Below, one piece after another: positions 54,061-63,336 of a stretch of 64,000 nucleotides of DNA. Within the stretch, counting starts at the first letter, position 1, and each line of letters opens with the position of its first letter. Position numbers and translations under genes: made by a program. Where the stretch lies: contig CALLBD010000011.1 of NCBI GenBank assembly GCA_938001915.1, positions 1 through 64,000 on the forward strand. The letters run 5' to 3'. The notes under the pieces were generated by a model that worked only from the letters and a program-made list of their open reading frames with translations, made no database searches and had not been told where the DNA came from. This stretch comes from an uncultured Caulobacterales bacterium. GTDB taxonomy: Bacteria; Pseudomonadota; Alphaproteobacteria; Caulobacterales; Maricaulaceae.

Positions 54061-55215
54061 ATGAAAAAAGACAGGAAGCTCGCGACTAAATTCACCCATA
54101 TGGGTCGTCCCACTGCTGGACTTGGCACCTCTGTGAGCCACCCCGTTACGCGGGCATCAACACTATTGTTTGAAAAAGCAGAAGACCTATATCGTAATGA
54201 TATCCGCGGTTATGGCCGGCACGGAACGGCTGTTCATGACGCCCTTGCTGACCTGTTTACAGAATTGGAGGGAGGCTTTGGCACCCTTTTATACCCCTCT
54301 GGTCTGGCAGCCTTGACGGGGCCAATCCTATCAGTCGTATCGCCAGGCGACCATATTCTCCTTTCCGATTCTGCCTATGGACCCACGCGGAGTTTTTGCG
54401 AAACATTTCTGAAAAAAATAGGCGTAGAAACGACATATTTTGACCCTCGCATTGGGGCAAGTATCAAGAATGAAATTAAGGCAAACACGACGCTCATCCT
54501 TTTGGAAAGTCCCGGTTCTTTAACTTTTGAAGTTCACGATATCCCTGCGATTACAAAGGTCGCCAAAGCGAAAAAAATTACGACACTTATTGATAATACG
54601 TGGTCAGCTGGAATCACGCTATCACCACTCAAGTTGGGCGTGGATATTTCCGTGCATGCGGCTACCAAATATTTTGGTGGACATAGCGATGTGATGTATG
54701 GCGCCGCGGTTTTCGCAGACAAGACGCGTTTCTTGAAAGCCCAAAAGACAGCGAAACAGCTTGGAAACGCAAGCTCGCCAGATGATGCTTATCAAATTCT
54801 TCGAGGATTTAGAACGGTTATACCTCGGTTCCGCCAGCAGGAGGCGACTTCTTTGGCTTTGGCCGAATGGCTGATGACGCGAGATGAAGTACAACAGGTG
54901 CTACATCCCGCTGTCTTGGGTCATCCCGACCACGCCCTCTGGAAGCGCGACTTTACGGGAGGCGGGTGTATTTTTTCAGTCGTATTAAAACCATTGACTG
55001 ACACCGATGTCTTGAAATTTGTCAATGCGCTCAATTTATTTGGGATTGGCTATTCTTACGGCGGATTTGAAAGTCTTGCAATACACTGCGACCCACAGCT
55101 TCGCCGATATCTTGCCAAAACTTTGCCTGGTCCTCTGGTTCGTTTTGCATGTGGCCTCGAAGACCCATCAGACTTAAAAGCAGATATAGAACAAGCTCTT
55201 GCAACGGTTTTTTAG
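54061..55215 (+). CDS. metC: cystathionine beta-lyase
   Basis: A PLP Cys/Met metabolism enzyme splitting cystathionine to homocysteine, ammonia and pyruvate. ATG at 54061 gives 384 residues. The internal lysine is in ATKYFGGHSD; YGRHGTAVHDAL, YPSGLAALTG, and IDNTWSAG are diagnostic for the MetC branch. A longer frame from 53902 overlaps cysK and is rejected. The 3' end overlaps the esterase gene by 17 bases. Confidence 0.93.
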   Translation: MKKDRKLATKFTHMGRPTAGLGTSVSHPVTRASTLLFEKAEDLYRNDIRGYGRHGTAVHDALADLFTELEGGFGTLLYPSGLAALTGPILSVVSPGDHILLSDSAYGPTRSFCETFLKKIGVETTYFDPRIGASIKNEIKANTTLILLESPGSLTFEVHDIPAITKVAKAKKITTLIDNTWSAGITLSPLKLGVDISVHAATKYFGGHSDVMYGAAVFADKTRFLKAQKTAKQLGNASSPDDAYQILRGFRTVIPRFRQQEATSLALAEWLMTRDEVQQVLHPAVLGHPDHALWKRDFTGGGCIFSVVLKPLTDTDVLKFVNALNLFGIGYSYGGFESLAIHCDPQLRRYLAKTLPGPLVRFACGLEDPSDLKADIEQALATVF

Positions 55216-56392
55216 GCTTCTAAACTTCTTATTATACGGCTTATTGCTCTGGGCGGTTGTCGCACTAGGATCATGCGCGCCTGCGCGGACAATATTGAAG
55301 CAAGCTGACCTCACCCCAACTTCATATGCCCCGGCTAAATTGGACAATGTCAGCGCAAGCTACGCGGCATTAGAAGCGGCAATCTACGGACGCTTTACAC
55401 CGCCACAAAAATTCGATCTGCTATCCGCCGACATTATCAAAACAGATTGGTTGGACGGAAAAGCCTCCGTAGAAAAACGCGTCTACTCCATATCTCACGG
55501 ACAAACACCTCAAAATCTCGACGTCATATTTGTGTTACCCAATGGCTATCCCGATGCCCCTCTAATCATCTCTCAAAATTTCACATCCATAGACGGCGTC
55601 ATCGCAAAAAATGGTGTTTCGGCGCTGACTGACGAGAACGTCAAGATGGGGTTTCTTGGGTCCATTTTTAAATTTTTCTTTGGAAGGTATATCGTTGAGC
55701 CGCCACTAGAAGACATTTTAGACCGAGGGTACGGCTTTATCGCAATGCATCCACCTGACTATATCGCGGATAGAGCACAGCTTGGATCAGAGCAGCTTGA
55801 TAATATATTTGGAAACATGGAGAACAGACCGGGCGTCCTGACGGTTTGGGCCTCTCTTACAACGGCGCTTGGCGACCAACTAAAAGCCGAGAACCCGAGC
55901 CGCCTGTTGATAGCCTACGGACATAGCAGATATGGCAAAACCGCCCTACTCGCGGCGGCCTACGGCACATCTATTGATGGCGCCATTGCCCATCAATCAG
56001 GCACGGCGGGCGCGTCGCTCATGCGCGATGAAACTGGCGAAAGTATAAAAGACGTTGTGAGCGCGTACCCCCATTGGCTCACCCCAATAGCATCTAGTTT
56101 TGCGGAAAACCCGAAATCCCTCCCCAGCGATGCGCACGCGCTTTTGGCGTACATATCCCCCAAGCCAATCTTGCTGGGGAATGCGCGGCGCGATGTCTGG
56201 TCTGATCCCGAGGGCGCTTATCAGGCCGCCAAATGGGCCTCTCAGAACACGCGACAAGTTTTCTCGGCCACACGACTCGATGACTTTAAGCCCAAGGATG
56301 ACATTGCGATATGGACGCGTCCCGGCACGCACGGCGTCGTAAAAGAGGATTGGCCGGCGTTCCTTGAGTTTTTGGACGCCCACTTCAAATAA
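55199..56392 (+). CDS. lipoprotein, glucuronoyl esterase (CE15)-like hydrolase
   Basis: A 397-residue secreted alpha/beta hydrolase. The N-terminal hydrophobic signal ends in LGSC, a lipobox-like sequence, so membrane anchoring is likely. The nucleophile motif is GHSRYGKTAL, close to the G-C-S-R-x-G-K motif of CE15 glucuronoyl esterases. IAHQSGTAGASLMR follows and the catalytic His is probably in RPGTHGV. The start is TTG at 55199, inside metC. A plant/algal sugar ester substrate is suggested by the motif but not proven. Confidence 0.8.
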   Translation: MQRFFRLLNFLLYGLLLWAVVALGSCAPARTILKQADLTPTSYAPAKLDNVSASYAALEAAIYGRFTPPQKFDLLSADIIKTDWLDGKASVEKRVYSISHGQTPQNLDVIFVLPNGYPDAPLIISQNFTSIDGVIAKNGVSALTDENVKMGFLGSIFKFFFGRYIVEPPLEDILDRGYGFIAMHPPDYIADRAQLGSEQLDNIFGNMENRPGVLTVWASLTTALGDQLKAENPSRLLIAYGHSRYGKTALLAAAYGTSIDGAIAHQSGTAGASLMRDETGESIKDVVSAYPHWLTPIASSFAENPKSLPSDAHALLAYISPKPILLGNARRDVWSDPEGAYQAAKWASQNTRQVFSATRLDDFKPKDDIAIWTRPGTHGVVKEDWPAFLEFLDAHFK

Positions 56393-56526
56393 TTGGAAAT
56401 TTTGGAGCTAGTAGAGGCCCCAAATATGACAGGGCTCATAGTCTTTTGTGGGCGACATCGGAGGCGTGCTGCCTATGTTAAATGTGCAGTAAAGCGCTTA
56501 TCAGTTTAAGCTGTTAAATTGGAGAG

Positions 56527-56603
56527 TGGCAGACCCATCAGGACTCGAACCTGAAACCTGCCGCTTAGAAGGCGGCTGCTCTATCCAGTTGAGCTATAGG
56601 TCC
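56527..56603 (-). tRNA. tRNA-Arg (anticodon TCT)
   Basis: 77 bases including an encoded CCA. The minus strand reads GGACCTA acceptor, GCTC/GAGC D-stem, GCCGC-CTTCTAA-GCGGC anticodon arm with TCT at 34-36, and GGTTCGAGTCC T-arm. The acceptor closes with one terminal G-U pair and one U-G wobble. Confidence 0.94.
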
Positions 56604-56614
56604 CCAAATTTACC

Positions 56615-56920
56615 TCAATGCGTCCAAGGTAGTTTCCGGTCAAAGTCGAAATTCTCAGCGTAGGACCGTGAAATTCGTTTTGAGCGCGGACGATCAATGA
56701 CGCGGTAAGGAATATCATTGGCCTTTGCATATGAGACAGCAGCCTCTTTAGAGTCAAACCTCATCTCTAGCTGGCCACGCGTGTCAACGCTACGCGTATT
56801 TCCCGTAAGCGGATCGATAAGGCGAGGCTTAGTTGATTGAAAATCAATCATCCAGACCCCAGCCGTAGCGTTACCGGATGTCATCGCAGAAGGTTGTGCT
56901 TGATATATCTTTGCGTACAT
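56615..56920 (-). CDS. complex I accessory subunit, NDUFS4/ETC_C1 family
   Basis: A 101-residue protein of the ETC complex I subunit family (mitochondrial NDUFS4 / AQDQ homologue), found in alphaproteobacterial NADH dehydrogenase. It shows MYAKIYQ, WMIDFQS, DPLTGNTRSVDTRGQLEMRF, and the Arg-rich end RPRSKRISRSYAENF. It is encoded away from any nuo genes, between tRNA-Arg (11 bases) and the HerA-like gene. It probably stabilises the peripheral arm of complex I. Confidence 0.9.
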   Translation of the reverse strand: MYAKIYQAQPSAMTSGNATAGVWMIDFQSTKPRLIDPLTGNTRSVDTRGQLEMRFDSKEAAVSYAKANDIPYRVIDRPRSKRISRSYAENFDFDRKLPWTH

Positions 56921-56967
56921 AGGGGGGCGATAGCGCTGGATCGCCCAAGGGTCAATCCAACGAATGC

Positions 56968-58953
56968 TTAGATATTCTTATGAAATGCAGAATTTAGTCG
57001 AGATTTCACATCTGAAAGCGCCGCGGCCCTACCCTGTTGCAAAGCCGTCGGTGCTTTCTGCCCCCGCAACCTTTCTCTCACCTGAGCGGCTAGGTCGCTG
57101 ATCGGCTGCGCCGTAGATCCAGGCTGCATCTCCCTTACACCCTTCGCCTGAGGCCGGTGCGCCGCCGGGGCCGCCGATGGCGGAGTTTTCCGCAAGCTCT
57201 GCCTGGCGTCATGAACTACGGATACCTGCGGCCTAGATGCAGCCCTTCCATTCCCCTGGAAACTGCGCGCCCGCCATCTATCGAAAACTTTTGCCATCAA
57301 TTCTGGTGTCGCGATATCCTTTTTCCATAAATCCGTAAATTGCGCACTAGAACTATGCGGGCGATATTCTTCAGCGAGCGTGTTCAAAATTACTCGCATC
57401 GGAAGGTTTACTGACTCACCAAACACCATGGTTTCAGCTGTACCAAGCGAAGGTAAGAAGGAGAGCAATTCAGCCGCCCCATCCGGAACGGCGGCACGTA
57501 CAAAATTTTGATCCATCTCATTTGACAGACGCATTGAAAAAATCGTCGAACATTGAGAAAGTGTGGACGGCTCTAGCTCAGAGGGTCGCTGAGAAATAAT
57601 CCCAAGCGAGACTCCATATTTTCGACCTTCTTTAGCGATACGGCCAATAATTCGGCGGGTGGAATGAAACCCTAAGCTTTTATCTCGCGGGATATATCTA
57701 TGTGCTTCTTCGCAGACTAATAAAATTGGCAATTTGCGCTCAGACCAGGTGGCAAGCTCAAATGCAAGACGGCTCACAACTGAAACCACAATATTTAAAG
57801 CTTCTGAGGGAATTCCAGAAAAATCGAGGCAAGAAATTGGCTTACCGTTCACGGGTAGCCGGAAAATACGCCCAACAATATCTTCGATAGGCCGCGGTGA
57901 CGCCTGATTTTTAAAGATAAATTTATAACGCGGATCCGCAATAAGCGTCGCTATGCGCCGGTTAAGACGTTTATAGGGCGCAAGATTGTTGGAATTGTCT
58001 AGCTTTCCCATCTCATGTTCAATCAACTTACTCACATCGCGAATACGGTAAGGGACAGGACTATCGAGACTAATGTGGGTTGCGCGTTGAAGCTCCGCTT
58101 CTATGTCATCAATCTTGACCTGGGTGCTCAAATTTCCGGTTTGCAGAGATCGGTCGTAAAGACGCTTCGCCTTTAGCAAGAGATCATGCAAAATTTCGGT
58201 CTCTTCCCGAGCCTGATCTTCGATTTCGGAACACAGCAGCTCACAGGTCTCGACAAAGTCAAACATCCATAGAGGTAAATCCAAAGACTCTTGGTCGATA
58301 ACCTCAGCGCGATCCCCGAAACTCTTAGAATATTCATTATGGGGATCGAATAGAACAACATGCCCCATAGGGTTTTCATTCAAAATAGCTTGTAGAACCA
58401 AGGCAACTGTACAGGATTTCCCGGAGCCTGTAGAACCAATAATCGCAAAGTGTTTCGACAATAAATCGTCGACTCGAACTTTCGCGACAATCGAGTTATC
58501 CTGTTGAAGACGCCCAACCTCAATGCATGTCTCATTTTCACGGTTGAAAATGAGGGTCAGCTCTTGGGGTGACATGTTATAAACCGCTTCGCCCAAGACA
58601 GGAAATGAGCGAACGCCGCGGAAGAACTTTGTCGTCCTGGTCGTCTCATTGGTCGTTATTTCACCCAGAATATTGAGCTGAGCCAAACAGCCATCCGACA
58701 TACCCTCCTCGTCCGCAGCGCCGATTTTCAAAGATGAGACCATAGCAACCACGATAGATTGAGCCGTGATAATCTTCAGGATTGTGCCAATTTGTGCGAG
58801 TTGAAGCTGATTATTACGAATAAGCGACTTATTGACCGTAATCGTCGCAACAGAAGACCCAACAGTTCTGATTCGACCAATTTCAACCTGCTTATATGGC
58901 TTCGCCTGCGGCGATACGGCAGCAAGATTTTTGGCATTAGGAGCAATATTCAT
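56968..58953 (-). CDS. HerA-like ATPase (DUF87 helicase)
   Basis: A 661-residue hexameric FtsK/HerA-type ATPase. It has a HAS-barrel-like N-terminus (about 20-150), Walker A GSTGSGKS (173-180), Walker B LLVCEEAH (Glu415/416) and a late GTAETMVFGES region. The C-terminal 100 residues are an unstructured basic/Pro tail. HerA usually works with NurA nuclease in DNA end resection, or in defence modules with SIR2 or DUF4297; neither partner is here. ATG at 58953 has GGAAGAGA upstream; GTG 58980 would add nine residues. tRNA-Pro lies upstream. Confidence 0.86.
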   Translation of the reverse strand: MNIAPNAKNLAAVSPQAKPYKQVEIGRIRTVGSSVATITVNKSLIRNNQLQLAQIGTILKIITAQSIVVAMVSSLKIGAADEEGMSDGCLAQLNILGEITTNETTRTTKFFRGVRSFPVLGEAVYNMSPQELTLIFNRENETCIEVGRLQQDNSIVAKVRVDDLLSKHFAIIGSTGSGKSCTVALVLQAILNENPMGHVVLFDPHNEYSKSFGDRAEVIDQESLDLPLWMFDFVETCELLCSEIEDQAREETEILHDLLLKAKRLYDRSLQTGNLSTQVKIDDIEAELQRATHISLDSPVPYRIRDVSKLIEHEMGKLDNSNNLAPYKRLNRRIATLIADPRYKFIFKNQASPRPIEDIVGRIFRLPVNGKPISCLDFSGIPSEALNIVVSVVSRLAFELATWSERKLPILLVCEEAHRYIPRDKSLGFHSTRRIIGRIAKEGRKYGVSLGIISQRPSELEPSTLSQCSTIFSMRLSNEMDQNFVRAAVPDGAAELLSFLPSLGTAETMVFGESVNLPMRVILNTLAEEYRPHSSSAQFTDLWKKDIATPELMAKVFDRWRARSFQGNGRAASRPQVSVVHDARQSLRKTPPSAAPAAHRPQAKGVREMQPGSTAQPISDLAAQVRERLRGQKAPTALQQGRAAALSDVKSRLNSAFHKNI

Positions 58954-59039
58954 AGAGTCTCTTCCGGGATGCTTCGACACGCGTTTAGCACTAAGGCCTT
59001 AGCAAAGCCTTACATTCTAAAGAATTTAGGAAGAAACCG

Positions 59040-59116
59040 TGGTCGGGGCGGCAAGATTCGAACTTGCGACCCCCTGTTCCCAAAACAGGTGCGCTACCAG
59101 GCTGCGCTACGCCCCG
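59040..59116 (-). tRNA. tRNA-Pro (anticodon TGG)
   Basis: 77 bases with encoded CCA. On the minus strand: CGGGGCG acceptor, CCTGT-TTTGGGA-ACAGG anticodon arm with TGG at 34-36, and GTTCGAATC T-loop. All stems pair well. Confidence 0.95.
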
Positions 59117-59178
59117 ATCACGGTGGAGGGCTACTTACCGCGAACAACGTAAAAGGCAAGTATAGAAACTGAAGAAAC

Positions 59179-59649
59179 TCAGTTGCCGAAGAAGGGATGC
59201 TTGACCGTATCGCCTGGACGAATGCCCCGCGCCTTGGACTCACCGCCCTTTAATTCTACGACGGCGGCTACAACAGCCTCAGATGAACTACTCCGTAATG
59301 TGTACGGCTGATGGCTATGCTCAATTTTCAAAATTTTCCCATTTGACCGGACGAAAAGAATATCTAGAGGGATGGAAGTGTTCTTCATCCAGATTGTCGC
59401 GACTTTGGGCTCTTCGAATTCAAAAATCATCCCCGTATCCGCGACCATAGTTTCGCGGAACATCATCCCGCGGGCCTGCTGATCTAAGGTCTTGGCTTCC
59501 TCCACTAAAAACTCATGCGTCCCATCCTTTGTCACAATGCTCAGGGGCTTGGGTTCACCAAAATCAACCACGTCGTTTTTAGACGTTTGCGCGAAAGCGG
59601 GCGACGCTAGCAAAGCAAAGACGATAGACATTGAGACAAGTGTTTTCAT
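59179..59649 (-). CDS. DUF192 secreted protein
   Basis: A 156-residue protein with Sec signal peptide (about 1-20, ending AFAQ) from ATG 59649. DUF192 motifs are visible: EEAKTLDQQARGMMFRE, GMIFEF, and IWMKNTSIPLDILFV, with a late VVELKGGESKARGI. Members are small beta-rich exported proteins, function unknown; they sometimes accompany cold-shock or stress genes. It lies between tRNA-Pro and tRNA-Glu. ATG at 59673 would put eight residues before the signal. Confidence 0.88.
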   Translation of the reverse strand: MKTLVSMSIVFALLASPAFAQTSKNDVVDFGEPKPLSIVTKDGTHEFLVEEAKTLDQQARGMMFRETMVADTGMIFEFEEPKVATIWMKNTSIPLDILFVRSNGKILKIEHSHQPYTLRSSSSEAVVAAVVELKGGESKARGIRPGDTVKHPFFGN

Positions 59650-59730
59650 GCCGTTCTCATACAAGCTGAACACTGGCGATGTAAATTGAAAATCGAGGAA
59701 GAAAGCAGCCTGTCGGCCTGAGCAGCTGAA

Positions 59731-59805
59731 TGGCAGTCCCTAGGGGAATCGAACCCCTCTTTCCAGGTTGAAAACCTGGCGTCCTAACCGATAGACGAAG
59801 GGACC
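59731..59805 (-). tRNA. tRNA-Glu (anticodon TTC)
   Basis: 75 bases with encoded CCA. On the minus strand: GGTCCCT acceptor, CCAGG-TTTTCAA-CCTGG anticodon arm with TTC at 34-36, and GGTTCGATTCC T-arm. Stems pair completely apart from terminal G-U. Confidence 0.95.
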
Positions 59806-59874
59806 GCATCAGTCAGTGTGGAGCGCGATATATAGGCGGCTTTCAAAGCATGCAAGTGGCTTTCGTGCAAAATA

Positions 59875-61644
59875 TCAGTCTAAAACAGGCGCGAGGTCCT
59901 GAAGATGTAAATCTATGCTTGAGCGTCCTTGCCAAACATTCGTCTTTAGCTGCCCGACCGCATGAAAACGCTTTGACCCTGCAGTCAGCAAGGCCTCATC
60001 TAAACCTGATTCGTTGGCGCGAAAACATATACCACTGATAGACCCGCCGTCTGCGCCAGAGAGAGTGAACCGCACATGGTCGCCTTTCGTGCGCTTAGCA
60101 AAGGAAACCGAGACATCAGAGATAGCAAACACAGGCTGAGGATTCCCCGCGCCATAGGGCGAAACGCTCTCTATGGTTTCCATCAAATCCGGCTTGATCG
60201 CGGAAAGGGATAAAACAAAATCCAATTTCGTTGAGTCATTTCGCAAAGCCAACTCAACTTTCTTTGACAGACTTTGCCGCGTAAACCTTTGAAATTCCTC
60301 AATTCGTTCGGGGTGCATAGTCAAACCGCCCGCCATTTCATGCCCGCCGCCAGACAAAAGCAAGCCCTGTGCTTTGGCGGCCGACAATGCCCCGCCTAGG
60401 TCGACACCAGATATAGACCGACCAGACCCTTTTGCCATAGGCAAGGCCGCACCCGCGTCTATACCAATTACTATAGCCGGCCGCCGAAAACGGTCTTTCA
60501 ATCGGCCAGCCACGATCCCTATAATTCCGGGATGCCAATCAGGCATAGATACGATTATAACGGGGTCATTGGCCTGTGATTGGGCCGCATCGAGCGCCTC
60601 AGACAATATTTTATCCTGCATCTTTCGGCGTTCTTGATTCACCCTATCCAATTCCGCCGCATGCGCATAAGCCGTTTGCGCATTTTCTGTCGAGAGTAAT
60701 TCTGCCCCCATATCTGCACGGCCAATCCGGCCGCCCGCATTTATCCGCGGACCCAAAACAAACCCCGCGTGATAGGTCGTAAAGGGCGGATCAGCCTGCG
60801 CAACATCGGCTAGGGCTTTTACCCCGATATTCTGATTGGCCGAGAGGACTTTTAATCCCTGCCGCACAATTGCGCGGTTAACCCCGCGCAAAGGAACCAC
60901 ATCACAAATCGTGCCCAAAGCCGTAAGGCCCAATAGACTTTTCAAATCAAGCTTAGGCGCTATGCCCCGTCCACGCGCCTCTCTTTGCAAAGCGACCAGC
61001 AGCATAAAGGTAACACCCGCCGCCGCCAAATGTCCCTGCCCTGAGCTGTCATCCTGCCTATTAGGGTTCACGACCGCCAATGCAGGTGGTGGCGCATGGC
61101 CCATCAAATGATGATCAACCACAATGACGGGCAACCCAATCTCATCCGCATGAATTAAAGCTTCATGCGCTGCCGCCCCGCAATCCAAAGTGACGACCAA
61201 GTCAATGGACTCCGCCTTCAACTGGTCGAACGCTGCTTTGGAGGGCCCGTAACCCTCTTTCACGCGATCCGGCACATAAAGCCCAAATTCAAACCCGAGC
61301 GCCCGCCCCCATCGAATGAGCTGCGCCGCGGACGTCCCGCCATCAACATCATAATCAGAGAATAGGGTGATGCGCTTACCCGCGGAAATATACTCGAGAA
61401 TAAGCGAAGCGGCTTTGTCCAAGTCAGCTAAATCCGACGGGTTAGGCAGACTATTTTTAAGGGAAGGCGACAAAAATGTTTCAACATCGCCCGGGTCAAC
61501 ACCCCGACCAGACAATAGAGCGGCCTGCAGTAGAGGCAGGCCTGTATCCCTAGCATATTGTTCTAACTCGTCTGGATTATGCCGATAAGTCCATTGCCGC
61601 CCGCGAATAGAATGCGTCACACCAAGGCAGGATTTATCGTTCAT
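59875..61644 (-). CDS. recJ: single-stranded-DNA exonuclease RecJ
   Basis: A 5'-3' exonuclease on single-stranded DNA, active in recombination and mismatch repair. It has 589 residues. DHH motifs are intact: SDYDVDGGTS (Asp97/99/101), TLDCGAAAHEAL and VVDHHLMG; DHHA1 has SGGGHEMAGG. The OB-fold and C-terminal part complete it. The start overlaps the aminotransferase stop by four bases. Confidence 0.95.
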   Translation of the reverse strand: MNDKSCLGVTHSIRGRQWTYRHNPDELEQYARDTGLPLLQAALLSGRGVDPGDVETFLSPSLKNSLPNPSDLADLDKAASLILEYISAGKRITLFSDYDVDGGTSAAQLIRWGRALGFEFGLYVPDRVKEGYGPSKAAFDQLKAESIDLVVTLDCGAAAHEALIHADEIGLPVIVVDHHLMGHAPPPALAVVNPNRQDDSSGQGHLAAAGVTFMLLVALQREARGRGIAPKLDLKSLLGLTALGTICDVVPLRGVNRAIVRQGLKVLSANQNIGVKALADVAQADPPFTTYHAGFVLGPRINAGGRIGRADMGAELLSTENAQTAYAHAAELDRVNQERRKMQDKILSEALDAAQSQANDPVIIVSMPDWHPGIIGIVAGRLKDRFRRPAIVIGIDAGAALPMAKGSGRSISGVDLGGALSAAKAQGLLLSGGGHEMAGGLTMHPERIEEFQRFTRQSLSKKVELALRNDSTKLDFVLSLSAIKPDLMETIESVSPYGAGNPQPVFAISDVSVSFAKRTKGDHVRFTLSGADGGSISGICFRANESGLDEALLTAGSKRFHAVGQLKTNVWQGRSSIDLHLQDLAPVLD

Positions 61645-62855
61645 TCGGCCGCGACCGCGTCCGATTGCATTAGGGATTTTAGGTTTCTGGCGGCCTGCCG
61701 GATACGCTGCTCATTTTCAACGAGCGCCATACGGACATAACCTTCCCCATTTTCACCAAATCCAACACCAGGGGACACAGCGACCCCCGCCTCTTTCATC
61801 AGTAATTTTGAAAATTCTACTGAACCTAGATTAGCAAATTTTGGCGGAAGCGGAGCCCACGCAAACATAGAGGCATCTGGAGGCGGCACGTCCCACCCTG
61901 CCCGCGCAAAGCTTTCAACCAAGACATCGCGGCGCTTTCGATAAATTTCACGGGCCTCTTCCACACACTCCTGTGGGCCGTCCAGGGCAGCGCAGGCCGC
62001 AACCTGAATCGGCGTAAATGCCCCATAATCCAAATAAGATTTAACTCGCGTAAGCGCGGCTATTAGGCGGCGATTTCCCACCGCAAAACCCATGCGCCAA
62101 CCGGCCATGGAATATGTCTTCGACAGGGAGATGGTCTCAATCGCCATAATTTCTTCAGGGTCGATAAATTCAAAAATAGACGGCGGGGCCTCACCAAAAT
62201 AAATTTCCGAATAAGCCAAGTCAGACAACAAAATAATATCGTGGGCCTTAACAATCGCGACAATCTCATCATAAAAAGCGCGCTCTGCCGTCATCCCCGT
62301 TGGATTTGAGGGAAAGCAAACGACAATCGCCATGGGTGGTTTTTCGGCAATTTCGAGGGCGGCTTTGACGCCCGCTAAATACTCATCAGCCGTGATGGCT
62401 GGTATTCCCTGAATTTTTGCGCCTGCAATAACGAATCCATAAGCATGGAGCGGGTAAGAGGGATCGGGCGCATAGATGACGTCCCCTGGCGCGGTAATCG
62501 CCTGAGCCAGGTTAGCAAATCCCTCTTTCGACCCAAGTGTCGCAATAACTTGGTCTTCCGGATCAAGCCGAACATCAAAGCGGCGCTCATAGTACCGCGA
62601 GCAAGCTTGCCGCAAACCCTTTATACCCCGGGAGGCCGAATAGCCGGTCACGCGGGGCTTTTGAACAGTCTCGACCAGCTTATTTATGACGTGTTGAGGC
62701 GTTGGCAAATCGGGATTCCCGAACCCAAAATCGATTATATCTTGCCCATCGGCGCGAAGCTGGGCTTTTAGCTTATTAACTTCCGCGAAGACATAGGGCG
62801 GGAGGCGCTTAATTCGGTAGAATTCATCTGTTGGGATTTCTGGATTTGTTTGCAT
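61641..62855 (-). CDS. pyridoxal-phosphate aminotransferase, AlaC-like
   Basis: A class I/II aminotransferase of 404 residues. N-terminus EFYRIKRLPPYVFAEVNKLK is characteristic of the AlaC / putative LL-diaminopimelate aminotransferase group. The PLP lysine is in SLSKTYSMAGWRMGF; GFGNPDLPTP and PSNPTG are present. Glutamate-pyruvate or aspartate-family transamination is likely. It is coupled to recJ by a four-base overlap. Confidence 0.92.
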   Translation of the reverse strand: MQTNPEIPTDEFYRIKRLPPYVFAEVNKLKAQLRADGQDIIDFGFGNPDLPTPQHVINKLVETVQKPRVTGYSASRGIKGLRQACSRYYERRFDVRLDPEDQVIATLGSKEGFANLAQAITAPGDVIYAPDPSYPLHAYGFVIAGAKIQGIPAITADEYLAGVKAALEIAEKPPMAIVVCFPSNPTGMTAERAFYDEIVAIVKAHDIILLSDLAYSEIYFGEAPPSIFEFIDPEEIMAIETISLSKTYSMAGWRMGFAVGNRRLIAALTRVKSYLDYGAFTPIQVAACAALDGPQECVEEAREIYRKRRDVLVESFARAGWDVPPPDASMFAWAPLPPKFANLGSVEFSKLLMKEAGVAVSPGVGFGENGEGYVRMALVENEQRIRQAARNLKSLMQSDAVAAE

Positions 62856-62876
62856 GACGGTCCGTCCTGTCCCCTT

Positions 62877-63272
62877 TTAACGGCGAGGTCTGTAATCTGG
62901 GAAGCCCTGCACGGGGCCGGACGCGGGGTCGTCAGCTTTGTAGGCGTGAACCTTAGCCTTCAAAGCCTCATACCGAAGCTGATCATCCGCTGTTGTAAAA
63001 CCCTCCTCCACGCCGTCAGGCCGAGGCGCATCTCGTAAAGCTTGGATAGTTCTCACATCTTGGTCCCATTGCTCGGCGGTCCGAACATCCGTTGGGGCTT
63101 CAGGTGCTTCCGCCACCCTTGGATAACTCTTATCTATGTTCGCAGCATCTACGCTAAACTCAGGTGTTTTGATGAAGTCTAATTTCGGCATAGAGACGGT
63201 TTGACACGCTGCCAAAATCAACGCGGCCCCCATCGCAATTCCGATTCGTTTTATAACCACTTCATTTTTCAT
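62877..63272 (-). CDS. small lipoprotein, unknown function
   Basis: 131 residues from ATG 63272. The signal ends in LAAC, a standard lipobox, so the mature protein is a lipid-anchored periplasmic or outer-membrane protein of about 110 residues. The mature part is Asp/Glu- and Ala-rich, ending in GFPDYRPRR. No family was recognised. A start 18 bases upstream (63290) would add six residues. It lies 21 bases before the aminotransferase gene, with which it may be co-transcribed. Confidence 0.72.
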   Translation of the reverse strand: MKNEVVIKRIGIAMGAALILAACQTVSMPKLDFIKTPEFSVDAANIDKSYPRVAEAPEAPTDVRTAEQWDQDVRTIQALRDAPRPDGVEEGFTTADDQLRYEALKAKVHAYKADDPASGPVQGFPDYRPRR

Positions 63273-63336
63273 GACTCTCATATGCGCCAAAAGTGGCCAG
63301 CGGTCATCCTAATTATCACTCATAATTCATATGACC

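Noticed and set aside
56968-58980. HerA-like gene as part of a defence island
   Set aside because: No SIR2, DUF4297, NurA or other defence gene lies nearby; neighbours are housekeeping genes and tRNAs.
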